Shown in pieces: positions 34,983 through 42,461 of a stretch of DNA of 64,000 nt (position 1 is the first letter of the stretch; each line of letters opens with the position of its first letter). The stretch is taken from the NCBI RefSeq assembly GCF_003261055.1, contig NZ_CP030073.1, positions 1,488,001-1,552,000 of the forward strand. Direction: 5' to 3'. The translations under genes were made by a program, and so were the position numbers. Source of the DNA: Streptomyces cadmiisoli (GTDB lineage: Bacteria > Actinomycetota > Actinomycetes > Streptomycetales > Streptomycetaceae). The notes under the pieces were generated by a model. That model made no database searches. It was not told where the DNA came from and was given only the letters and a program-made list of their open reading frames with translations.

Positions 34983-35555
34983 CTAGCGCACGCCCGCCGT
35001 GTCGAGCAGGGCCGTCACCGTGGCCGTGGCCAGGCCGTCGCCGATTTCCTCCAGGCGGGCGCCGGAACGGGCGCTCGCGCCGTCGAAGACCAGCATCAGC
35101 TGGCGGGCCAGCAGCTCCGGATCGGGGGCGCCGCCCAGCTCCGCCTGCGCGCGGAACGCGGACTTGAGCCGCTCCTTGGCCGCGCGGGCGACCACACTCG
35201 CGGGGTGCTCGGGGTCCTTGAGCTCGACGAGTGCGGACAGGTAGGGGCAGCCGCAGTAGTCCGGCTGCCCGGATCCCTCCTCCAGGCGCGCGAACACGTG
35301 CAGGATGCGCTCGCGCGGTGTGTCCCCGCTCCCGGGGCCGGGCGCGAGCCGCGCCTCGTACCCCGGCAGCCGCCGCTCCAGGCTCGCGGCCAGCACCGCG
35401 TCCTTGCTGTCGAAGAGCTGGTACATCGACCGCTTCGAGACACCCGCGGCCCGGCACAGCGCCTCGACGCCGATCGACACCCCGTCGCGGTAGAACAGCT
35501 CCGCCGCCGCGTCGAGCAGCCGCTCCCGCGGGGACACCTTGTCTGTCGTGGTCAT
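34983..35555 (-). CDS. TetR-family transcriptional regulator
   Basis: 190 residues. The N-terminal TetR helix-turn-helix (about 10-57) reads RERLLDAAAELFYRDGVSIG, then A-L-C-R-A-A-G-V-S-K-R-S-M-Y-Q-L-F. The ligand domain has a G-C-P-Y-L motif preceded by Cys (Y-C-G-C-P-Y) common in AcrR-like regulators of short-chain dehydrogenase genes. A palindrome at 35588-35601, in its own promoter region, recurs twice (perfectly) upstream of the SDR gene at 38623, so autorepression plus control of that SDR is the likely circuit. Confidence 0.88.
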   Translation of the reverse strand: MTTTDKVSPRERLLDAAAELFYRDGVSIGVEALCRAAGVSKRSMYQLFDSKDAVLAASLERRLPGYEARLAPGPGSGDTPRERILHVFARLEEGSGQPDYCGCPYLSALVELKDPEHPASVVARAAKERLKSAFRAQAELGGAPDPELLARQLMLVFDGASARSGARLEEIGDGLATATVTALLDTAGVR

Positions 35556-35587
35556 ACCGCGAGGCTACCGCGCCGGACGGCAAGAGA

Positions 35588-35601
35588 AAACCGATCGGTG
35601 T
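35588..35601. promoter_or_regulatory. TetR operator in its own promoter
   Basis: AAACCGATCGGTGT is a near-perfect copy (one mismatch) of the palindrome AAACCGATCGGTTT found twice at the SDR promoter. It lies 33 bases upstream of the tetR start codon. Confidence 0.75.
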
Positions 35602-35705
35602 ACCGCGGGGCACCCCGTGACAACGTGGGTGAACAAGCGCTTAGATAGGTCACGCTCGCTCGGACAGGTGTGGGTTCCGATTCACCGCGACCGCCGGAGG
35701 CCCGG

Positions 35706-36563
35706 TTGTTCTCTTCCGTCGACGACGTCTCCGCACGCCTCGCCGAGACCGGCTATCTGGCGTCGCCCGCGGTCGCCACGACCGTCTTCCTCGCCGACCG
35801 GCTCGGCAAGCCGCTCCTCGTGGAGGGCCCGGCGGGCGTGGGCAAGACCGAACTCGCCAAGGCCGTCGCGCGGGTGGCACAGGCGCGCCTGGTACGGCTC
35901 CAGTGCTACGAGGGGGTCGACGAGTCCCGGGCCCTGTACGAGTGGAACCACGCCAAGCAGCTCCTGCGGATCAGCGCCGGCCGCGGCGAGAGCTGGGACG
36001 AGGCCCGCACGGACATCTTCAGTGAGGAGTTCCTGCTCGCGCGTCCGCTGCTGACCGCGATCCGCGGCGAGGACCCCAAGGTCCTGCTGATCGACGAGAC
36101 CGACAAGGCGGACGTCGAGGCGGAGGGCCTCCTGCTGGAGGTGCTCAGCGACTTCCAGGTCACCGTGCCGGAACTGGGCACGATCACCGCGACGCGCCGC
36201 CCCTTCGTCGTCCTCACCTCGAACGCGACCCGGGAGCTCTCGGAGGCGCTGCGCCGCCGCTGCCTGTTCCTGCACATCGGTTTCCCGGAGGAGGAGCTGG
36301 AGCGGCGGATCGTCCGTCTGAAGGTGCCCGGGATCGACGCGGCACTGGCCCGGTCGGTGGTCCGGGTGGTCGGCGCGCTGCGCGCGATGGACCTGCGGAA
36401 GGCGCCGTCGGTGGCCGAGACCGTCGACTGGGCGCGCACGCTGCTCGCACTCGGTGCGGACACCCTCGACGAGGGCCTCGTCCGCGACACGCTCGGCGTG
36501 CTCCTGAAGCACCAGGACGACGTGCTGAAGGCGTCGGCCAAGCTCGACCTGGACGCCGGGTGA
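35706..36563 (+). CDS. MoxR-type AAA+ ATPase
   Basis: 285 residues from TTG 35706, chosen because GGAGG lies five bases upstream. A GTG at 35670 would add 12 residues. Walker A is G-P-A-G-V-G-K-T-E (about 42-50), Walker B V-L-L-I-D-E-T-D-K (about 127-135), sensor 1 L-T-S-N-A-T-R-E (about 167-174), with the MoxR-typical L-Q-C-Y-E-G (about 69-74). MoxR ATPases act as chaperones that insert cofactors or activate partner enzymes, together with von Willebrand A proteins. The partner gene follows with a 4-base overlap. Confidence 0.9.
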   Translation: MFSSVDDVSARLAETGYLASPAVATTVFLADRLGKPLLVEGPAGVGKTELAKAVARVAQARLVRLQCYEGVDESRALYEWNHAKQLLRISAGRGESWDEARTDIFSEEFLLARPLLTAIRGEDPKVLLIDETDKADVEAEGLLLEVLSDFQVTVPELGTITATRRPFVVLTSNATRELSEALRRRCLFLHIGFPEEELERRIVRLKVPGIDAALARSVVRVVGALRAMDLRKAPSVAETVDWARTLLALGADTLDEGLVRDTLGVLLKHQDDVLKASAKLDLDAG

Positions 36564-37921
36564 CCGCGCCGGGCCCGGATGCCGCGTCACGGCTCACCGG
36601 GTTCGTCGGCGCCCTGCGCGGGCACGGCGTGCGCGTGGGCACCGGCGAGACCGTGGACGCCGCTCGCGCGCTCGAGGCGCTGGAGTTCGCCGACCGCGAA
36701 CTGCTGCGCGAGGGGCTGGCGGCGACGCTGCTGCACACCACGGACCAGCGGCGGGTGTTCGACCAGGTCTTCGACCTGTACTTCCCGCGCGGCGTCGGAG
36801 CGCCCGAGCACGGCCCGGCGGACCGGGACGGGCTGCGCGACCGGCTGGCGGCCGCGCTGGCCGACGGCGACCTCGCGCTGCTGGACCGGCTGGCCGCCGA
36901 GGCCGTGGACGGTTTCGGCGGATACGGTTCCTCCCCCGCGTCGGACGGCTGGTCGTCGTACCAGACGCTCGACCGGATCCGCCCGCAGACGCTGCTCGCG
37001 CGGGTCCGCGCCGACCTGCGGGCCCGGTCGGACACGGAGGGCTTCGACGACCGGCTGCTCGACGACGAGATCCGGCGGCGCATCGAGGCCTTCCGCGGGC
37101 AGGTGGCCGCCGAGGCCCGCCGCAGGGTCGCCGAACGGCGCGGCCGGGAGGAGATCGCCCGGCGGGCCGTGCCGCCCACCGCCGACCGGGTCGACTTCCT
37201 GTACGCCGGCCGGGACCGACTCGTCGAGCTGCGCCGCGCCGTACAGCCGCTCGCCCGCAAGCTGGCCACCCGCCTGGCCGCCCGCCGGCGCCGGGCCGCG
37301 CGCGGCAGCATCGACCTGCGGCGCACCCTGCGCGGTTCGCTGTCGACGGGCGGTGTGCCGATGCGGCCGGTGCTGCGCCGGCGCCGTCCGGTCCGGCCCG
37401 AGCTGGTGCTGCTGTGCGACGTGTCGGGTTCGGTGTCCGGCTTCTCGGACTTCACGATGCTGCTGGTGCAGGCGTTGCACGACCAGTTCAGCAAGGTGCG
37501 GGTGTTCGCCTTCGTCAACCGGATCGACGAGGTCACCGGGCTGCTGACGCACGGTGCCGCCGACGCCGACGCGCTGGGCGCGCGGATCCGGGCCGAGGCG
37601 ACGCTCACGGGCTGGCACGGCAGCAGCGACTACGGCGTCGCGCTGGGCGAGTTCGCCGAGCGCCACGGCGCCGCGACCGGCCCGCGGACGACGGTGTTCG
37701 TCCTCGGCGACGCGCGGACCAACATGAGCGACCCGAACCTGGCGGCCGTCCGGCAGATCGCCCGGAAGGCCCGGCGCGTGCATTGGCTGAACCCCGAACC
37801 GCGCTCCCAGTGGGGCACCGGCGACTCCGCCGCGCCGCTGTACGCGGCCCTGGTCGAGATGCACGAGTGCCGCAACGTACGGCAGCTGAGCGCGCTGGTG
37901 AGCCGTCTGCTGCCGGTCTGA
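36560..37921 (+). CDS. CoxE-like von Willebrand factor A domain protein
   Basis: 453 residues from GTG 36560, which overlaps the MoxR stop (GTGA). The C-terminal VWA domain (about 270-445) has a complete MIDAS motif D-V-S-G-S-V-S (about 287-293), a threonine in the E-V-T-G loop and D-A-R-T-N (about 384-388). The N-terminal half is charged and helical, as in CoxE of carbon monoxide dehydrogenase clusters. MoxR/CoxE pairs often mature molybdenum or other metalloenzymes, but no coxMSL genes are in the window, so the client is unknown. It converges with the SDR gene with no gap between the stop codons. Confidence 0.88.
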   Translation: MTAPGPDAASRLTGFVGALRGHGVRVGTGETVDAARALEALEFADRELLREGLAATLLHTTDQRRVFDQVFDLYFPRGVGAPEHGPADRDGLRDRLAAALADGDLALLDRLAAEAVDGFGGYGSSPASDGWSSYQTLDRIRPQTLLARVRADLRARSDTEGFDDRLLDDEIRRRIEAFRGQVAAEARRRVAERRGREEIARRAVPPTADRVDFLYAGRDRLVELRRAVQPLARKLATRLAARRRRAARGSIDLRRTLRGSLSTGGVPMRPVLRRRRPVRPELVLLCDVSGSVSGFSDFTMLLVQALHDQFSKVRVFAFVNRIDEVTGLLTHGAADADALGARIRAEATLTGWHGSSDYGVALGEFAERHGAATGPRTTVFVLGDARTNMSDPNLAAVRQIARKARRVHWLNPEPRSQWGTGDSAAPLYAALVEMHECRNVRQLSALVSRLLPV

Positions 37922-38623
37922 TCAGGCGGCCAGCTGCGGGTAGAGGACCGCGGGGTCGGCCGACAGCCCCGCCTTCACCTGGCGTGTGACGTCGTCGGCC
38001 AGCACCTCGAGCGCACCGGATTCGATGCCGTCGAGGGCCTGGGCGGCCACGCTCTCGGGCGTGGACTTCGGCGCGTCGACCTTGGCGGTCATGTCCGTGT
38101 CGACGTATCCGACGTGCAGTCCGGTCAGATCGATGCCGCGCGGCTTGAGGTCGAGGCGCAGGGAGTTGCTCTGCGACCAGAACGCGGCCTTGGAGGCGCT
38201 GTAGGAGCCGGCTATGCCGAGCCAGGACAGCACCGAGTGGACGTTGAGGATGTGGCCGCCGCCGTTGCGTTCGAGGATCGGGACGAAGGCGCGGGTGACC
38301 AGAAGGGGCCCGTAGAAGTTGGTCTCGAACTCGCGGCGGACGTCCTCGACGGGCGAGTCGAGGAAGTTCGCGCTCACCGAGGCGCCCGCGTTGTTGATCA
38401 GGATGGTGACGTCCTGCGCCTGCGCGGCGGCCGCCGCCACCGAGGACGGGTCGCTGACCTCCAGGGCGAGCGGCACGGCATCGGGGTGCGTGACGGTGCG
38501 CGGGTCACGGGCGGTGGCGTACACCTTCGTCGCGCCGCGCTCGTACAGCGCCTCCACCAGCGCCTTGCCGATGCCGCGGCTGCCGCCGGTGACCAGGGCC
38601 ACGGAGCCTTCGAGGGTGGTCAT
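37922..38623 (-). CDS. Short-chain dehydrogenase/reductase under TetR control
   Basis: 233 residues. A classical SDR with T-G-G-S-R-G-I-G-K (12-20), N-N-A-G-A-S (about 77-82), catalytic serine in H-S-V-L-S-W and Y-S-A-S-K (about 141-145). The short length and the Y-V-D-T-D-M-T segment resemble reductases that are often encoded next to AcrR/TetR regulators. The promoter carries two perfect copies of the palindrome AAACCGATCGGTTT, so induction by a small molecule that also binds the nearby TetR regulator is likely. Substrate unknown. Confidence 0.87.
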   Translation of the reverse strand: MTTLEGSVALVTGGSRGIGKALVEALYERGATKVYATARDPRTVTHPDAVPLALEVSDPSSVAAAAAQAQDVTILINNAGASVSANFLDSPVEDVRREFETNFYGPLLVTRAFVPILERNGGGHILNVHSVLSWLGIAGSYSASKAAFWSQSNSLRLDLKPRGIDLTGLHVGYVDTDMTAKVDAPKSTPESVAAQALDGIESGALEVLADDVTRQVKAGLSADPAVLYPQLAA

Positions 38624-38652
38624 GGTGTCTCCAGGGTCTCGGACCGGCTTGG

Positions 38653-38666
38653 AAACCGATCGGTTT
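38653..38666. promoter_or_regulatory. TetR operator 1 upstream of the SDR gene
   Basis: AAACCGATCGGTTT is a perfect 14-bp palindrome 30 bases upstream of the SDR start codon. Confidence 0.8.
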
Positions 38667-38684
38667 ACGCTTCCGGAAGAGAGT

Positions 38685-38698
38685 AAACCGATCGGTTT
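38685..38698. promoter_or_regulatory. TetR operator 2 upstream of the SDR gene
   Basis: A second perfect AAACCGATCGGTTT, with its centre 32 bases (about three helical turns) from the first. This places the two sites on the same DNA face and suits cooperative binding. Confidence 0.8.
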
Positions 38699-38818
38699 CC
38701 ATCGTGCAAGCGCAGCAGGTCGACACGGGCGGGATGGTTCTGCGGGAGTAGGGCTCCTCCCGGATGTCCGCGGCCGTCCCGCTCACCTACGCTCTGGAAC
38801 GACAGAGGGGGGGCTCCG

Positions 38819-39793
38819 ATGAAGGCAGTGGTTCAGGACCGCTACGGCCCGGTGGACGTCCTGGAGTTCAAAGAGGTCGAACAGCCCGTCCCCGCCGCCG
38901 GTGAAGTGCTGGTGCGGGTGCGCGCGGCCTCGGTCAACGCCTACGACTGGCACTTCATGCACGGCGACCCGAAGCTGGCCCGCGCCGCGTTCGGGCTCCG
39001 GCGGCCGAAGGCCCCGATCCGGGGCCGGGACTTCGCCGGGGTGGTGGAAGCGGTCGGGGCGGGCGTCGACGGGCTGAAACCCGGCGACGAGGTGTACGGC
39101 GAGGCGGACGGGGCCTTCGCCGAGTACGTGTGCGCCCCAAACGGCGCGGTGGACCACAAGCCGGCCCGTCTCTCCTTCGAGCAGGCGGCGGCCATGCCGC
39201 TGGCCGCGAACACCGCGCTGATCGGACTGCGCGACGTGGCGGCGGTCGAGTCCGGTCGCAGCGTCCTGGTGAACGGCGCGTCGGGCGGGGTGGGCACGTT
39301 CGCCGTGCAGATCGCCAAGGCGTACGGCGCCGAGGTCGTCGGTGTGTGCAGCACACGCAACGTCGATCTGGTCCGCTCGCTCGGCGCGGACCACGTCATC
39401 GACTACACGCGCGAGGACTTCACCCGCGGCGGACGGCGCCACGACGTAGTCCTGGACCTGGTGGGCAACCGTTCACTGGGCGAGTTCCGGCGCGCGCTCA
39501 CCGCCGGCGGAACGCTCGTCCTGTCCGGCGGGGGGTTCTACGAGGGCGGCAGCCTGGTCGGCCCGATGGGCCTGTTCCTCAAGCGTCGCCTGCTGGCTCC
39601 CTTCGTCGGACAGCGGCTGCTCGAACTCCCGGCCAGGCCCAGCAAGGAGAACCTGGCGGCGCTGCGGGAACTCGCCGACTCCGGGAAGGTGACCCCGGTC
39701 GTGGAACGGACGTATCCGCTGCGCGAGGCGGCCGAGGCCATCCGGCATCTGGAGGTCGAGCACGCGCGCGCGAAGATCGTGGTCACCGTGTGA
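38819..39793 (+). CDS. Zinc-independent medium-chain oxidoreductase (quinone reductase-like)
   Basis: 324 residues from ATG 38819. The GroES-like N terminus contains the P-I-R-G-R-D-F-A-G-V-V-E-A-V-G segment (about 62-76). The Rossmann part has L-V-N-G-A-S-G-G-V-G-T-F-A-V-Q (about 149-163). Zinc-binding cysteines are missing, so it belongs to the NADPH:quinone reductase/crotonyl-reductase-like branch of the MDR superfamily. The substrate is not predictable. It is transcribed alone from the region that also holds the TetR operators, although they are placed to control the leftward SDR. Confidence 0.87.
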   Translation: MKAVVQDRYGPVDVLEFKEVEQPVPAAGEVLVRVRAASVNAYDWHFMHGDPKLARAAFGLRRPKAPIRGRDFAGVVEAVGAGVDGLKPGDEVYGEADGAFAEYVCAPNGAVDHKPARLSFEQAAAMPLAANTALIGLRDVAAVESGRSVLVNGASGGVGTFAVQIAKAYGAEVVGVCSTRNVDLVRSLGADHVIDYTREDFTRGGRRHDVVLDLVGNRSLGEFRRALTAGGTLVLSGGGFYEGGSLVGPMGLFLKRRLLAPFVGQRLLELPARPSKENLAALRELADSGKVTPVVERTYPLREAAEAIRHLEVEHARAKIVVTV

Positions 39794-39829
39794 GGCCGGC
39801 GCCCGTGCGGGGGACGGACGGGAACGGTC

Positions 39830-40816
39830 TCACCGGTCCCGGTCGCCTCCCCCGCACAGCCCGGCGAAGCGCGCGGCGTCGATGTTGCCGCCGGAGACGA
39901 TGACGCCGACGCGGCGCGGCAGGGGACCGGCGCGACCGGAGAGCAGCGCGGCCAGCGGTGTGGCGCCGCTGGGCTCGACGACGATCTTCAGCCGCTCGAA
40001 GGCGAATCGCATCGCCCCGCGGATCTCGTCGTCGTCGACCAGTTCGATCCCGTCGACCAGTCGCCTGTTGATGGAGAAGGTCAGCTCGCCGGGTGTGTGC
40101 AGCGCCTGGCCGTCGGCGATGGTGCGCGGCACCGGGACGGCGACACGCCGGCCCGCCTCCAGGGACCGCTTGGTGTCGTCGCCCGCCTCGGGCTCCACGC
40201 CGAGGACCTGGATGCCCGGGTGCAGCGCCTTGGCCACCGTGGCGCTGCCGGCGATCAGCCCACCGCCGCCGACGGGGGCGATCAGCGCGTCGAGCTCCCC
40301 CACCTCTTCGAACAGTTCCAGAGCGGCCGTGCCCTGACCGGCGATCACATGAGGGTGCTCGTACGGCGGGACGACGGTGAGCCCCCGCTCGGCGGCCAGG
40401 GCCCCGGCGATGGCGACACGGTCCTCGGTGTACCGGTCGTAGGTGACGATCTCGGCGCCGTAGGCCGCGGTGGCCTCGCGCTTGGAGGGCGGCGCGTCCT
40501 CGGGCATGACGATCACCGCGGTGGTGCCCAGCTCCCGCGCCGCGAGGGCGACGGCCTGGGCGTGGTTGCCGGACGAGTAGGCGGCGATGCCCCGCGCGAG
40601 CTGCTCGGGGGTGAGCCGGGAGGCGGTGTTGTAGGCGCCGCGGAACTTGAAGGCGCCCGCGCGCTGGAAGTTCTCGCACTTGAGGTGGACCTCGGCGCCG
40701 ACCAGGGCGTCCAGGGTCCGGGAGCGCAGCACCGGGGTGCGGTGCGCGATGCCCGCGAGGCGGGCGGCGGCGTCGCGGACGTCGTCCGGCGTGACGGGCG
40801 AAGAGGTGGTCGTCAC
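39830..40816 (-). CDS. PLP-dependent serine/threonine dehydratase-like protein
   Basis: 328 residues. Fold type II PLP enzyme: the lysine motif is F-Q-R-A-G-A-F-K-F-R-G-A (about 50-61, Schiff-base Lys in A-F-K-F-R), the S-S-G-N-H-A-Q-A-V loop (about 81-89) and the phosphate-binding G-G-G-G-L (about 176-180). The C-terminal ACT domain of biosynthetic IlvA is missing, so it is a catabolic threonine/serine dehydratase, serine racemase or threo-3-hydroxyaspartate ammonia-lyase. Its start overlaps the stop of the regulator gene upstream by 4 bases, so they form one operon. Confidence 0.87.
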   Translation of the reverse strand: MTTTSSPVTPDDVRDAAARLAGIAHRTPVLRSRTLDALVGAEVHLKCENFQRAGAFKFRGAYNTASRLTPEQLARGIAAYSSGNHAQAVALAARELGTTAVIVMPEDAPPSKREATAAYGAEIVTYDRYTEDRVAIAGALAAERGLTVVPPYEHPHVIAGQGTAALELFEEVGELDALIAPVGGGGLIAGSATVAKALHPGIQVLGVEPEAGDDTKRSLEAGRRVAVPVPRTIADGQALHTPGELTFSINRRLVDGIELVDDDEIRGAMRFAFERLKIVVEPSGATPLAALLSGRAGPLPRRVGVIVSGGNIDAARFAGLCGGGDRDR

Positions 40817-41520
40817 TGGTCGTCCCCCTTGGACGTCGGGTCGGTGGCGGCTCTCGCCTGGGAGAGGTAGCTGTAGGCGGAGGCGCGGGAGATGCCGAGG
40901 CGGGCGGCGACCTGCTCGACCGAGCGGCGCACCGCGAACACCCCGTGGTCGTCGAGGCTGCGGAAGAAGTCGAGCCGGCCGGCGCGGTCGAGCCCGGCCC
41001 AGGGCTGGGGCCGCCCGACCCGGTGGGCGTCCAGGACGGCCTCGACGACCGAGTCGAGGTCGTTGCCGAAGGTGGTGACCGGTGCCGCCGCGGTCACCGG
41101 ATCGCCGGCGCCGTGGCCCTCACCCTCACCGGCGAGCGCACCGAGCAGCGCGTGGGCCTGCCGGATCGCGCCCACGTCCACGTTGACGCACAGGGCGCCG
41201 AAGACCGTGCCGGCTGAGTCTCGCAGCACCATCGTGGACGACTTGAGCAGTTGTCCGGCCCCGGTCCGGGTGACGTAGTTCAGTTCGTCGCCCGCCTCGT
41301 CGCCGCGGGCGAGGACACGCATGCCGATCTCGCTCATCGCCCCGCCCGCCACTCGGCCGGTGACGGATCCGGCGACGGCGACCACGGACTTCTCCGGCCG
41401 CCGGTAGTCGTGCAGCACCACCTCGCAGACGGGCCCGAAGGTCGCCGCGACACCGCGGGCGACGGGGACGAGCGCCGCGATGATGGCGTCCCGTTCGGCT
41501 TCCCTGTCCTGCCCGCCCAC
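40813..41520 (-). CDS. YheO-like PAS / DauR-type helix-turn-helix regulator
   Basis: 235 residues from GTG 41520. A longer form from GTG 41559 is also open. The N-terminal YheO-like PAS domain (about 10-125) includes E-V-V-L-H-D-Y (about 31-37) and F-G-A-L-C-V-N-V-D (about 105-113). The C-terminal HTH (about 185-230) is V-E-Q-V-A-A-R-L-G-I-S-R-A-S-A-Y-S-Y-L. This is the arrangement of DauR, the D-arginine utilisation repressor of Pseudomonas, and other regulators of amino-acid catabolism. Coupling to the PLP enzyme suggests control by, or of, an amino acid degraded by that enzyme. An inverted repeat GGAC..GTCC-like element near 41552-41571 may be its operator. Confidence 0.82.
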   Translation of the reverse strand: MGGQDREAERDAIIAALVPVARGVAATFGPVCEVVLHDYRRPEKSVVAVAGSVTGRVAGGAMSEIGMRVLARGDEAGDELNYVTRTGAGQLLKSSTMVLRDSAGTVFGALCVNVDVGAIRQAHALLGALAGEGEGHGAGDPVTAAAPVTTFGNDLDSVVEAVLDAHRVGRPQPWAGLDRAGRLDFFRSLDDHGVFAVRRSVEQVAARLGISRASAYSYLSQARAATDPTSKGDDQ

Positions 41521-41559
41521 ACCGCACCGCCCTGGACTGAATTTCCAATGTCTGGACAC

Positions 41560-41684
41560 TCAGTCTAGTCCGAAGGGGCGGGAGGCGGGCAACCCGCTTT
41601 TCCGCGGTCCGGCGGTGCGCCGATCCGACGGTGCGGTAGCGCGATGGCGCACGGTGCGGCGATCCGGCGTCCGGTCGGCCGGGA
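41560..41684. other. Intergenic spacer at the left border of the siderophore cluster
   Basis: No gene. The first 12 bases (41560-41571) are the distal part of the GGAC/GTCC inverted element upstream of the YheO-type regulator, and the rest is unremarkable G+C-rich DNA that ends at the stop codon of the FetB-like gene. Confidence 0.4.
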
Positions 41685-42461
41685 TCAGCGGTGGAGGCGG
41701 CGGCGGGCGACGAGTTCCACCGTCAGGGCCACGGAGAGCGTCTCGACGGCCAGCAGGGCGATCAGCACGAAGACCTGCACGGCACCGGCGAGCACCGGTG
41801 AGGCGCCGGCCAGCAGCATGCCCACGAAGGCGCCGGGCAGCGTGACGAGGCCGACGGTGCGGGTCTGGTCGAGGGCGGGCAGGAGGGCGTCCGACGCGGC
41901 CGGGCGGGCCACTTCGAGGCGGGCGTCGCGTTCCAGCAGGCCGAGTGCCAGACCGGCCTCGACCTCGCCGTGCCGCTGGTCGAGCTCGTCCAGCGCGCGG
42001 CGCCCCGCGAGGACGGTCGCGGTCAGCGCGCCGCCGATCAGGATGCCGCACACAGGGACGACGGCGATGCCGGGCACGGGCAGCAGCCCGGCCAGCACCA
42101 GCCCGGTGACGACGGGCGCGACGGGCACGCAGATCGGCACGGCTGCCCACCACCAGGTCCGGTTCGCCGTGACGCGCCGCCCGGCGGTGCGGGTCGCGAC
42201 GGCCGACATCAGCAGCAGGAAGCCGAACAGGGCCCGGATGTCGCGCACGGCCCAGCCCACGACCAGGGCCACGACGCCCAGTTGGACCGGCGCCCGGACA
42301 CCCGCCGTCACGATCTCGCGGGCCCGCGAGTGCGAGGCGTCACGCGACAGTCGGAAGCCGGCGGCCACCGCGGTGGCCGCCAGCAGCAGGACGACGAGGG
42401 CCACGGCGAGTGCCGTGTCGACGGGCAGCAGTGTCCCGGCGGCGAGACGGCGCACCGTCAC
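41685..42461 (-). CDS. FetB-like (UPF0014) ABC permease coupled to the siderophore hydroxylase
   Basis: 258 residues from GTG 42461, which overlaps the stop of the monooxygenase gene (GTGA), so its translation depends on that gene. Six or seven hydrophobic helices are present. The C-terminal part has the family signature A-L-L-P-A-L-D-Q-T-R-T-V-G-L-V-T-L-P-G-A (about 192-211) and A-G-A-S-P, matching Escherichia coli FetB (YbbM). FetAB has been linked to iron export and oxidative-stress tolerance. The ATPase partner (FetA) is not in the window. The iron-box promoter at 43889-43907 should drive it. Confidence 0.82.
   Translation of the reverse strand: MTVRRLAAGTLLPVDTALAVALVVLLLAATAVAAGFRLSRDASHSRAREIVTAGVRAPVQLGVVALVVGWAVRDIRALFGFLLLMSAVATRTAGRRVTANRTWWWAAVPICVPVAPVVTGLVLAGLLPVPGIAVVPVCGILIGGALTATVLAGRRALDELDQRHGEVEAGLALGLLERDARLEVARPAASDALLPALDQTRTVGLVTLPGAFVGMLLAGASPVLAGAVQVFVLIALLAVETLSVALTVELVARRRLHR

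Noticed and set aside
36560..37921. Carbon monoxide dehydrogenase cluster suggested by CoxE
   Set aside because: No coxM, coxS or coxL genes are present. MoxR/CoxE pairs occur with many clients.
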